From Desulfarculaceae bacterium (lineage in GTDB: Bacteria; Desulfobacterota; Desulfarculia; Desulfarculales; Desulfarculaceae): a stretch of 47,466 nt of DNA. The notes beneath the pieces were generated by a model. It was given only the letters and a program-made list of their open reading frames with translations, made no database searches and was not told where the DNA came from. Location of the stretch: the NCBI GenBank assembly GCA_021737145.1, contig JAIPEN010000019.1, positions 1-47,466 on the forward strand, given 5' to 3'. Position numbers and translations under genes: made by a program. Below are positions 40,961 through 47,466 of the stretch, piece after piece; positions within the stretch are counted from its first letter, which is position 1; every line of letters starts with the position of its first letter.

Positions 40961-42506
40961 GCTTCTGCCCGCCGAGGTGCTGGTTCCCAGCGAGCTGCCC
41001 GACGCCACCTTCCGGCGCCTTTTCCACTTTTTGCCGATCCCCACCCTGTTCCTCAGCCCGGACAAGCGGGTGCTGGCCGCCAGCCGCAGTTTCTTGGAGC
41101 GCTACGGCCTGGCCGACGACCAGGTGTTGGAGCGGCCCTGCTACGAGGTCTTTCACCGGGGCAACCAGCCCTGCCCGGCCTCGGTGTGCCGCTTCCCGGC
41201 GGCCATGCAGGGCCACCAGGGCCTGTACAACATCCACCAGTACCGCAACTCCCTGGGACGCCTGGTGGTGGAGGAGGTGCACCTGAGCCCCTGCACCGAC
41301 CAGCAGGGCCGGGTGATCGGGGTCATCGAGTCGGTGCGCGATATCTCCGAGGCCAAGCGCCTGGAGAACAGCCTCAGCGAGACCAACGAACTGTTCAGCT
41401 GCCTGCTCAACTCCATGCTGGGGGTGGTGGTGGCCGCGGACCTGCAAGGCCGCATCCTGTTCGTGAACCACAACGCCAAGCCGGTGCTGGGCTACGAGCC
41501 CGAGGAGCTGCTGGACAAGACCCTGTGGGAGCTGAGCCCCCACGAGGAGCTCAAGCGCCTGCGCGGCATCCTGGACGCCAGCCGGGGCCCGGTGCGCGGG
41601 GTGCGCACCCAGGTCACCAAAAAAGAAGGCGAGACCATCCCGGTCAAGGTCAACCTGAACTACATCCACCGCAACGGAGTGCCCATCGGCACCCTGGGCA
41701 TCATCACCGACCTGAGGGAGATGGTGAAGATCGAGCGCCATCTCAACTCGGCGCGCATGCAGGTGGTGCAGTCGGACAAGCTGGCCGTGCTGGGCCGCAT
41801 GGCCGCCGGCGTGGCCCACGAGCTAAACAACCCGCTCACCGGCATCACCGTGTACACCGACCTGGTGCGCGAATCCCTTCCCCCGGATCATCCCGCCCAG
41901 CAGGACCTGACCTTCATCGCCGAGGACGTGGACCGCTGCCGGGACATCGTGCGCGACCTTTTGGATTACAGCCGCCAGGGCAGCATCGAGTTGGAGACCC
42001 TGGACCTGAGCAAGGTGGTGGAGGAGGCCTACGCCCTCATCCGGGCCGACAGCCTGAGCCTGCATCTGAAGGTGATCACCGACTTCGCGTCCCAGCCCCT
42101 GCCCATCCAGGGCGACCGCAAGCTCCTCCGGCAGGTGTTCATCAACCTGATCTCCAACGCCATGGACGCCATGGAGGGCGACGGCAAGATCACCATGCGC
42201 ACCTATGAGGATGACCGGGGCATGCGCTGCGCCGAGATCAGCGACACCGGACCCGGCATACCCTCCGAACACCTGGCCAAGGTGTTCGAGCCCTTTTTCA
42301 CCACCAAGGAGCCTGGCAAGGGCACCGGCCTGGGGCTCAGCGTGGTTTTCGGAGTCATCGCCCGGCACGAAGGACATATTTCGGTTAAGGAGAGCGGGCC
42401 CCAAGGCACCACCTTCCTGGTGAGCCTGCCCGCGTCCGCGCCCAAGACACTGCAAGATTTCGCCGACAAGATTAACGGGGGCGAGGAAGACGAGACGATA
42501 GGATGA
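40953..42506 (+). CDS. Soluble PAS-PAS sensor histidine kinase
   Basis: A 517-residue cytoplasmic kinase. PAS 1 (about 20-135) carries a Cys/His motif, CYEVFHRGNQPCPASVC, resembling that of the kinase at 28.4 kb. PAS 2 (about 145-260) has VVVAADLQGRILFVNHNAKPVLGYEPEEL. The transmitter has phospho-acceptor His289 (AAGVAHELNNPLTGI) and an HATPase with NLISNAMDAMEG, DTGPGI and GKGTGLGLSVVFGVI. The start GTG lies within the end of the ACT-like gene. The stop overlaps the next gene as ATGA. No output domain; its partner could be the single receiver at 39.5 kb or the receiver of the next protein. The Cys motif suggests a redox or metal cofactor (inference). Confidence 0.93.
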   Translation: MSELLPAEVLVPSELPDATFRRLFHFLPIPTLFLSPDKRVLAASRSFLERYGLADDQVLERPCYEVFHRGNQPCPASVCRFPAAMQGHQGLYNIHQYRNSLGRLVVEEVHLSPCTDQQGRVIGVIESVRDISEAKRLENSLSETNELFSCLLNSMLGVVVAADLQGRILFVNHNAKPVLGYEPEELLDKTLWELSPHEELKRLRGILDASRGPVRGVRTQVTKKEGETIPVKVNLNYIHRNGVPIGTLGIITDLREMVKIERHLNSARMQVVQSDKLAVLGRMAAGVAHELNNPLTGITVYTDLVRESLPPDHPAQQDLTFIAEDVDRCRDIVRDLLDYSRQGSIELETLDLSKVVEEAYALIRADSLSLHLKVITDFASQPLPIQGDRKLLRQVFINLISNAMDAMEGDGKITMRTYEDDRGMRCAEISDTGPGIPSEHLAKVFEPFFTTKEPGKGTGLGLSVVFGVIARHEGHISVKESGPQGTTFLVSLPASAPKTLQDFADKINGGEEDETIG

Positions 42507-43942
42507 GCCAGACGGCCAGAAGAATATTGGTGGTGGACGACGAGCAGCGGGTGCGCCAGGCCATCGAGCGCGTGCTGGGCGAGTCGGGCTACGAGATCAT
42601 CACCGCCTCCGACGGCCGCCAAGGCCTGGAGATGGTGGCGGCCCACGCCCCGGACCTGGTGCTGGTGGACCTGATGATGCCGGTGATGGACGGCATGGAG
42701 TTTCTGGACCAGGCCCGGCGCCGCTACCCCGGCCTCAGTTCGGTGGTCATCACCGGCTTCGCCACCTTGGACAAGGCGGTGGAGGCCATGAAGCAGGGGG
42801 CGGACGACTTTTTGGCCAAGCCCTTCAAGCCCCGCGAGCTCAAGCTGGTGGTGGAGCGGGCCCTGAAGCGGGCGGCCACCCTGCAAGACATCTCCATTGA
42901 AAAGAGCCGCACCCGCGCCCTGATCAACGCCATGAGCAACGGGGTGCTGGTGGTCAACCCGGACGGCGAGGCGGTGCTGGCCAACCCGGCCCTGCTCAAC
43001 CTGCTCGAGCGCAAGGAAGAGGGCGTCATCGGCCAGCCCTACCAGGAGGTGGTGCCCTGGGCCGAGGTCAAGATGTGCCTGGCCGCCACCCTGCGCGGCG
43101 AAGAGCGCAAGCCGGAGCAGGCCCGCTGCGTCTGCCGCCAGGGCGACGACGAGGACGCGCTTCACTTCCAGGTGAGCTGCGCCCCCTTCCACGACGCCCG
43201 CAACGCGGTGGTGGGCGCGGTGGCGGTGTTCGACGACGTCACCGCCTGGCACCGCCTGGACCAGTACAAGAGCCAGTTCGTCACCACCGTGGCCCACGAC
43301 ATCGTCAGCCCCCTGGCCGCGGTGCAGGGCCAACTGCAAAACCTGGGCAAGGGCCTGCTGGGCCCCCTGGAGGAGGCGCAGACCGTGCTGGTGGAGCGGG
43401 CCCGCACCCGCTTGCAGGGAGTGGCCGACTTGTGCCGCGACCTGCTGGACCTGTCCAAGATCGAGGCCGGGGCCATGGGCCAGCAGAGCCGATTGGACCT
43501 GGCCCCCCTGGTTCAGGAGGCGCTAAAGGTGCTCGGCGGCCCGGCCGAGGCCAAGGGCCAGAGCCTCGCGGTGGAGCTGGCCTCCGGCCTGCCCCCGGTG
43601 CTGGGCGTGGCCGAGGAGTTCCTGGACGTGGTGCTCAACCTGGTGGGCAATGCCATCAAGTACACCCAGGACGGCGGGGAAATATCCCTGCGCCTCTGGG
43701 CCGAGGGCTCGGAGCTGCTATTGGAGGTGGCCGACAACGGGCCGGGCATCCCGCCCGAGGAGCAGGACGCGGTGTTCAAGCGCTTCCACCGGGTGCGCAC
43801 CCCGGAAAACCGCCACATCACCGGCACCGGCCTGGGCCTGGCCATCGTCAAACGGGTGGTGGACAATCTTCACGGCAAGCTGAGCCTGCGGAGCCAGCCG
43901 GGGCAGGGCTGCCGCTTCCTGGTCAGCCTGCCCGCGGCCTGA
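42503..43942 (+). CDS. REC-PAS-histidine kinase hybrid
   Basis: A 479-residue protein with an N-terminal receiver (VVDDE, phospho-acceptor Asp56 in LVDLMMPVMDG, TGFAT, LAKPFKPRE). A PAS domain follows (about 135-245: MSNGVLVVNPDGEAVLANPALLNLLE). The transmitter has His265 in VTTVAHDIVSPLAAVQ and an HATPase with NLVGNAIKYTQDGG, DNGPGIP and GTGLGLAIVKRVV. This order (receiver first) suits a kinase whose activity is controlled by phosphorylation from the preceding PAS kinase, with which it overlaps by 4 bp. It ends the rightward run that begins with the MetF-like gene. The next gene converges at 5 bp, so the transcript end is unclear. Confidence 0.93.
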   Translation: MSQTARRILVVDDEQRVRQAIERVLGESGYEIITASDGRQGLEMVAAHAPDLVLVDLMMPVMDGMEFLDQARRRYPGLSSVVITGFATLDKAVEAMKQGADDFLAKPFKPRELKLVVERALKRAATLQDISIEKSRTRALINAMSNGVLVVNPDGEAVLANPALLNLLERKEEGVIGQPYQEVVPWAEVKMCLAATLRGEERKPEQARCVCRQGDDEDALHFQVSCAPFHDARNAVVGAVAVFDDVTAWHRLDQYKSQFVTTVAHDIVSPLAAVQGQLQNLGKGLLGPLEEAQTVLVERARTRLQGVADLCRDLLDLSKIEAGAMGQQSRLDLAPLVQEALKVLGGPAEAKGQSLAVELASGLPPVLGVAEEFLDVVLNLVGNAIKYTQDGGEISLRLWAEGSELLLEVADNGPGIPPEEQDAVFKRFHRVRTPENRHITGTGLGLAIVKRVVDNLHGKLSLRSQPGQGCRFLVSLPAA

Positions 43943-43947
43943 GCCCC

Positions 43948-44325
43948 TTAGGCAGGAGGCAGCGCGACCTCCTTCAGCTTTCTGAGCAGCATTCCCGCCT
44001 CGGCCATGGTGGGCTTGGCCGGCACCTGGGTCAGCACCCCCAGCCCCTCATAGGCTTCATGAAAATCGTCCTCGCTGCGTTGGCTCACCACCGCGGTGTT
44101 GACGAATGCGTTGACCAGCACCAGGCGGTTCAGAAAGCTCCAGGGGCTGATGTCCCGGATCTGCTCGTCCAACACCACCAGGTCGTAGCTGTTGGACGCG
44201 GCGTTCTCCAGGGCGCTCTCGCCGGTGGAATCCCAGGACACCCTTACTTCGGGCTCGGCCAGCAGGGCGGCCGAAAGGGTGGCCAAGGAGCCCGGCGTGG
44301 GGGTCACCAGTAATATGCGCAACAT
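43948..44325 (-). CDS. Degenerate receiver-domain protein
   Basis: A 125-residue protein with the length and strand pattern of a receiver. It keeps Asp53 at the phosphorylation position (YDLVVLDEQIRD) and a Lys near the end (VPAKPT). The acidic pair that binds magnesium near the N-terminus is replaced (LLVTPTPGSL), and MMP after the Asp is replaced by QIR. It is therefore probably not phosphorylated normally and may bind a partner constitutively or sense another ligand. A TAGGAGA site precedes the ATG. It is encoded opposite to and convergent with the REC-PAS kinase, so a link to that block is plausible. Confidence 0.8.
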   Translation of the reverse strand: MLRILLVTPTPGSLATLSAALLAEPEVRVSWDSTGESALENAASNSYDLVVLDEQIRDISPWSFLNRLVLVNAFVNTAVVSQRSEDDFHEAYEGLGVLTQVPAKPTMAEAGMLLRKLKEVALPPA

Positions 44326-44486
44326 GGTTTTTCTCCTAGCCCGTATATTTTATGAAGGCCGTGCCTGGCCCGGGTGCGAACCGTGCCTTGATGATGCGGG
44401 CGCTCTTTTGTTAAGGGCTCCATGAACACTGAATCGTTGCCTATTGCCACCCGATTCTCATGATCGGGCCGGGGCCACGGCCCGGT

Positions 44487-44735
44487 TCAGCCCCGGCCGC
44501 AGCAGGATCCGGGGCCGGCGCAACCGGCCGCTCCCGGGTTGGAGCCGCAGCAGGAGGTGTCGCCCGCTCCGGGCAGGCGCTCGGAGCGCCCGCCGGACAG
44601 GGAACTGGGGGCGGACATCAGCTTTTCCACCTGGCTCCCCCCGCAGGAGGGGCAGGCCAGGGGGCTGCCGGTGTCCATGACCAGGGTCTCGCCGCTGAAA
44701 CCGCAGTCAGCGCATCTTATATCGAATAATGGCAT
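44487..44735 (-). CDS. FmdB-family zinc-ribbon protein
   Basis: An 82-residue protein starting MPLFDIRCADCGFSGE, then LACPSCGGSQVEKL: the CxxC...CxxC zinc ribbon of FmdB-type regulatory proteins. The C-terminal third is a low-complexity Ser/Gly/Cys tail (DTSCCGSNPG, CGRG) that could bind more metal. Start set at the ATG at 44735, one base after the TGA of the upstream gene, with GGGAG before it. Last gene of the leftward ORP-like operon. FmdB-type proteins are often found with metal-cofactor or formamide/amide metabolism genes; the exact job here is unknown. Confidence 0.88.
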   Translation of the reverse strand: MPLFDIRCADCGFSGETLVMDTGSPLACPSCGGSQVEKLMSAPSSLSGGRSERLPGAGDTSCCGSNPGAAGCAGPGSCCGRG

Positions 44736-44736
44736 G

Positions 44737-45162
44737 TCAGCTCCCGGCCGTGGCCTTGTGGGCTCCGGTCCCGGCCCGGCGGTAGTGGTCGGCAATGGCC
44801 TCGCCCAGGGTGTTGATCACCAGGCGGGCGCAGTGCAGGTGGTCCTCGGGCAGGCCGCCCAGCTCATCTTCCACGTCCTCCGGCCCCAGGGCCAGGGCCT
44901 GGTCCATGTCCAGTCCCTGGGCCAGCTTGCCCAGGGCGCTGGCGCAGACCACGGTATAGAGGCAGCCGTGGGGAGCCACGCCTATGTCGGCGATATGCTC
45001 GTTCTCCACCCTGATGAACACGTCCACCGAGTCGCCGCACTGGCCGGTCTCGGTGGCCACGCCGGTGGCCCCGGGCGGGCAGCTCTGCTTGCCCGGAGCC
45101 TCGGCGTGGCGCAAAAGGCGCACGTGCACCGGCCCGGAAGGCAGGTGAGAGTGCTCGCTCAT
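44737..45162 (-). CDS. IscU/NifU N-terminal-like scaffold protein
   Basis: A 141-residue protein similar to the scaffold domain on which Fe-S clusters are built. The three scaffold cysteines are in recognisable places: GQCGDSVDV, PHGCLYTVVCASAL and HLHCARLVINTL. There is an extra N-terminal Cys (GKQSCPPG). Start set at the ATG at 45162, two bases after the previous stop; longer readings come from another frame. Within this operon, beside a NifX-like protein and two MinD/ferredoxin ATPases, it may help assemble or deliver a metal-sulfur cofactor. Whether it is a working scaffold or a relative with another role cannot be told from sequence. Confidence 0.85.
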   Translation of the reverse strand: MSEHSHLPSGPVHVRLLRHAEAPGKQSCPPGATGVATETGQCGDSVDVFIRVENEHIADIGVAPHGCLYTVVCASALGKLAQGLDMDQALALGPEDVEDELGGLPEDHLHCARLVINTLGEAIADHYRRAGTGAHKATAGS

Positions 45163-45164
45163 GG

Positions 45165-45542
45165 TTATTGCCCGCCGCCTCCGCCGCAGGTGTGTTCCTG
45201 GGTGAAGCGGGGCAGCCGGCCTTCCAGCAATGCCTCCACCGCCTGGCCCACGGTGCCCTGGCCACCCTGGTAAACCTCGATGCCCACCTGGTTGAAGCCC
45301 ATCAGGGGGCGCATGCCCATGCCGCCGGCCACCAGGACCTTGACGCCCTGGGAGGCGAGGTAGTGCACCGGGGCCATGCAGCCGCCTTGCTGGTGGGGCA
45401 TGTTGGGCACCACCTTGCTTTCGGTGATCTCGCCGTCGGTCACCTCCACCAGGGTGTAGAGGTCGCAATGGCCGAAGTGGGCCCCCAGGAAGGACTCCAT
45501 GCCCCCGGGGGCGTTGGAGGGAAAGGCGATAAGAGCGTTCAT
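45165..45542 (-). CDS. NifX/NifB-type dinitrogenase iron-molybdenum cofactor-like protein
   Basis: A 125-residue protein with the RNase-H-like fold that binds Fe-Mo cofactor precursors in NifX/NifY, and the Mo-Cu-S cluster in orange protein (ORP) of sulfate reducers. Features are MNALIAFPSNAPGGMESFLGAHFGHCDLYTLVEV at the N-terminus, HYLASQGVKVLVAGGMGMRP in the middle and a Cys-Gly-rich tail (EHTCGGGGG). The start is the second of two in-frame ATGs (45542), which has GGAG 9 bases upstream. Beside two MinD-type ATPases, the ORP-type interpretation is favoured over nitrogenase, since no nif structural genes are here. Confidence 0.9.
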   Translation of the reverse strand: MNALIAFPSNAPGGMESFLGAHFGHCDLYTLVEVTDGEITESKVVPNMPHQQGGCMAPVHYLASQGVKVLVAGGMGMRPLMGFNQVGIEVYQGGQGTVGQAVEALLEGRLPRFTQEHTCGGGGGQ

Positions 45543-45588
45543 GGTCGTCATCTCCGTAATAATTGGGTTGTGCTTGCGGCCGGCGCTT

Positions 45589-46467
45589 CTAGGCGTCCAG
45601 GCCGGCCTTTTGTGCGATGCGCCGCCAGGCCAGCCGGAGGGCCGCGGCGATGCCGTTGTCGTTGTATTCGGTAACCACCAAGCCCTTGACCATGGCCTCG
45701 GTAATGGCCGGGTCATAGGGCAGCAGGGCCAGCACCTCCAGGTCCTGCGCCGCGCAGTAGTCCTCGATGGCCTGGGTCTGGCCGCTGTTCAGGTCGTGCT
45801 TGTTCACGATCACCCCGGCCGGCACCTTGAAGTGGCGGCACAGCTCCACCACCCGCTCCAGATCGTGACGGCCCGAGGGGGTGGGCTCGGTGACGATCAC
45901 CGCCAGGTCGGTGCCCGACAGGGAGCTGATCACCGGGCAGCCGATGCCCGGCGGGCCGTCGCTGAGGATCAGGCTCATGCCCTGTTCATCGGCCAGCTCC
46001 CGGGCCCGGCCCCTGAGCAGGGCCACCAAGCGGCCCGAGTTCTCCTCGCCGGGAAAGAGCTGGGCGTGGACCATGGTCCCCAGCCGGGTGTCGGATATCT
46101 GCCAGCGGCCGCAGTGGCGCTCCGGGAACTCCACCGCCTCCTCGGGGCAGGTGACCACGCAGAGCTTGCAGCCCTCGCACTTGAGCGGGTCCACCGCGAA
46201 GACGTCGCCTTGGGGCTTGATGGCCTCGAAACGGCACTTCTCGGCGCATATCCCGCAGCCGGTGCAGCGCTCCGGGTCTATCTCGGCCTGGTGGCCGGAC
46301 ATGAACTCGTGCTTCTCCAGGGCCTCGGGCTGGAGCAGCAGATGCAGATCCGGCGCGTCCACGTCCAGATCGCAGATCACCTTGCCCTGGGCCACCTGGG
46401 CAAAGGCCCCGGTGAGCGAGGTCTTGCCCGTGCCGCCCTTACCGCTTATCACCAGCACCTCAGGCAT
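45589..46467 (-). CDS. MinD/Mrp-type ATPase with inserted 2x[4Fe-4S] ferredoxin domain (ORP-associated type, downstream copy)
   Basis: A 292-residue P-loop ATPase. The deviant Walker A is SGKGGTGKTS, followed by LDVDAPDLHLLL. A ferredoxin insertion at about 65-120 has CTGCGICAEKCRFEAI and CEGCKLCVVTCPEEAV; then ILSDGPPGIGCPVISSL (Walker B region) and VNKHDLN. Such ATPases occur in pairs in the orange-protein (ORP) operons of Desulfovibrio and elsewhere, where they are thought to link cytokinesis or metal-cofactor assembly with redox state. It overlaps the upstream paralogue by 8 bp. The two proteins probably form a heterodimer. Confidence 0.93.
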   Translation of the reverse strand: MPEVLVISGKGGTGKTSLTGAFAQVAQGKVICDLDVDAPDLHLLLQPEALEKHEFMSGHQAEIDPERCTGCGICAEKCRFEAIKPQGDVFAVDPLKCEGCKLCVVTCPEEAVEFPERHCGRWQISDTRLGTMVHAQLFPGEENSGRLVALLRGRARELADEQGMSLILSDGPPGIGCPVISSLSGTDLAVIVTEPTPSGRHDLERVVELCRHFKVPAGVIVNKHDLNSGQTQAIEDYCAAQDLEVLALLPYDPAITEAMVKGLVVTEYNDNGIAAALRLAWRRIAQKAGLDA

Positions 46468-47341
46468 GGGCCGCCTCCTTGGCTCCCGCTTCCTGGTACA
46501 GCCGCCGGGTGGCCGAGGCCAGATCGCCGAAGGCCCGGCCCAACTCCGGGGTGGCCTGGGCCACGATCATGCCGTTGGAGTAGCTCTGGGCCACCTCCCG
46601 GCTGTAGGGCAGCTCGGCCAGGATGGGTATGCCCTTTTCCCGGCAAAAGGCGGCCAGCTTATCGTCGCCCAGGCCGGCTCGGTTGATCACCGCGCCCATG
46701 GGCTTGTTCATGGGGCCGAAGGCCTCCCAGGCCAGGGCGAAGTCATACAGGCCGAAGGGGGTGGGCTCGCTGACCAACAGGATCACGTCGCTGTCCATCA
46801 CCGCGTTCACCGCCGGACAACTCACCCCGGGGGGGCAGTCGATGATCACATCGCCCTCCCGTCCGGCGGTCATCCGGCTCAGGCGCTTTTTCACCTCGCG
46901 CATCAGGGGAGGGCTCATGGCCTCGCCCACCCTGAGCCGTCCCATGAGGAACTGGTCCCGGCCGGCCCGGCCCCAGAGCACCTCGCCCAATTCACGATGG
47001 TTCGGACTCAAGGCGCCCCGGGGGCACACCTCAAGACAGGCCCCGCAACCGTGGCACATCTCGGGGAAGGCCAGCAGCACATCGCCCAAAAGGCTGATGG
47101 CCTTGAACTGGCACACGTCCGAGCACTGCCCGCAGGCGTCGCAGAGTTCCTCGTCCAGGCGCGGCACCTCCAGGAGCGCCTTGGCCGAACCTTGAATCTC
47201 GGGCTTCAGAAACAGATGGAGGTTGGGCTCCTCCACGTCCAGGTCCACGGCGGTGACCGGACCGTCCCAAACCGAGCACAGGGAGGCGGCCACCGTGGTC
47301 TTGCCGGTGCCTCCCTTGCCGCTGGCCACAGCCACGATCAT
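46460..47341 (-). CDS. MinD/Mrp-type ATPase with inserted 2x[4Fe-4S] ferredoxin domain (upstream copy)
   Basis: A 293-residue paralogue of the next gene. Walker A is ASGKGGTGKTTVAASL, followed by VDLDVEEPNLHLFL. The ferredoxin insertion has CDACGQCSDVCQFKAI and CHGCGACLEVCPRGAL; then VIIDCPPGVSCPAVNAV and INRAGLG. The start ATG overlaps the TGA of the upstream Gly/Met-rich gene as ATGA, and the end overlaps the downstream copy by 8 bp, so three genes are translationally coupled. Its insertion is slightly longer at the C-terminal side (GRAGRDQFLMGRLRVGEAMSPP), a region that in the ORP-type family is followed by a regulatory segment. Confidence 0.93.
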   Translation of the reverse strand: MIVAVASGKGGTGKTTVAASLCSVWDGPVTAVDLDVEEPNLHLFLKPEIQGSAKALLEVPRLDEELCDACGQCSDVCQFKAISLLGDVLLAFPEMCHGCGACLEVCPRGALSPNHRELGEVLWGRAGRDQFLMGRLRVGEAMSPPLMREVKKRLSRMTAGREGDVIIDCPPGVSCPAVNAVMDSDVILLVSEPTPFGLYDFALAWEAFGPMNKPMGAVINRAGLGDDKLAAFCREKGIPILAELPYSREVAQSYSNGMIVAQATPELGRAFGDLASATRRLYQEAGAKEAAHA

Positions 47342-47466
47342 CGCCGGCCGCCCCCCTTGCCGCCGCCCATGCCTCGCCCGCCGCCGCCGCCCATGCCGCG
47401 GCCGCCACCGCCGCCCATGCCGCGGCCGCCGCCGCCACCCATGCCACCGCCGCCGCCCGTGCCGCC
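47338..47466 (-). CDS. Gly/Met-rich repeat protein, C-terminal fragment (cut by window edge)
   Basis: The last 42 residues of a protein whose start lies outside the window. It is almost only Gly, Met and Arg, with three copies of an eight-residue unit GMGGGGGR and a tail GGGKGGGRR. Frame and end are fixed by the ATGA overlap with the downstream ATPase gene. Small Gly/Met-rich proteins of the DUF5320 type commonly accompany NifX-like proteins and MinD/ferredoxin ATPases, which would fit, but the diagnostic N-terminus cannot be seen. Confidence 0.6.
   Translation of the reverse strand, partial: GGTGGGGGMGGGGGRGMGGGGGRGMGGGGGRGMGGGKGGGRR

Overview
The window is a dense, G+C-rich stretch of bacterial chromosome (coding codons mostly end in G or C) with 48 protein-coding genes, one gene stub, and no rRNA, tRNA or CRISPR that I can see. 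The gene set points to a strictly anaerobic, probably sulfate-reducing member of Desulfobacterota. It includes DsrC with both C-terminal cysteines, three enzymes of anaerobic benzoyl-CoA ring degradation, a MetVF/HdrA/MvhD operon of the Wood-Ljungdahl methyl branch, a pair of ferredoxin-containing MinD-type ATPases of the orange-protein type, and sigma-54 signalling. The high G+C would fit a Desulfarculales-like lineage; that last step is inference.

Layout. 1-2.7 kb (minus): copper exporter CopA and a small copper chaperone. 3.1-7.1 kb (minus): an operon SDR - Had - Oah - Dch converting the cyclic dienoyl-CoA product of benzoyl-CoA reductase to 3-hydroxypimeloyl-CoA, facing a divergent enoyl-CoA hydratase gene at 7.4 kb across a shared promoter region. 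8.2-13.4 kb (plus): a 33-bp perfect palindrome, a six-helix membrane protein, endonuclease IV, an acidic repeat protein and ValS. 13.6-15.8 kb (plus): DsrC, a strong terminator, then a YcaO domain fused to TPRs. 15.8-17.7 kb (minus): a nitrilase, a QueG-like Fe-S protein and a duplicated 140-bp nitrilase promoter/start remnant. 17.7-18.8 kb: an AT-richer islet with a BrnT/BrnA toxin-antitoxin pair and a protein with three repeated zinc-ribbon units. 18.9-24.1 kb (plus): enolase, an Omp85-type barrel without POTRA domains, a large lipoprotein and ThyX. 24.1-27.9 kb (minus): a small membrane protein, methyltransferase, CoA-binding protein, an unknown and RecJ.

28.3-32.9 kb: a sensor kinase/NtrC-type regulator pair behind a sigma-54 promoter, archaemetzincin, and a convergent GcvH-like protein that also has a sigma-54 promoter, carries a duplicated four-cysteine motif and lacks the lipoyl lysine. 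33.5-43.9 kb (plus): a long, tightly packed run: MetF-like paralogue, double-length HdrA, MvhD, MetV, MetF, then a receiver protein, two tandem ACT-like proteins, a PAS kinase and a REC-PAS kinase. 43.9-47.5 kb (minus): a degenerate receiver, then an operon of a Gly/Met-rich protein, two MinD/ferredoxin ATPases, a NifX-like protein, an IscU-like scaffold and an FmdB-type zinc ribbon.

The most interesting candidates are: (i) the C1/electron-transfer operon running directly into its own signalling block with ACT-like proteins; (ii) YcaO-TPR next to DsrC; (iii) the sigma-54-driven, non-lipoylatable GcvH-like protein next to a kinase with a Rossmann-like input domain. All functions are read from motifs and family knowledge; no database search was possible.
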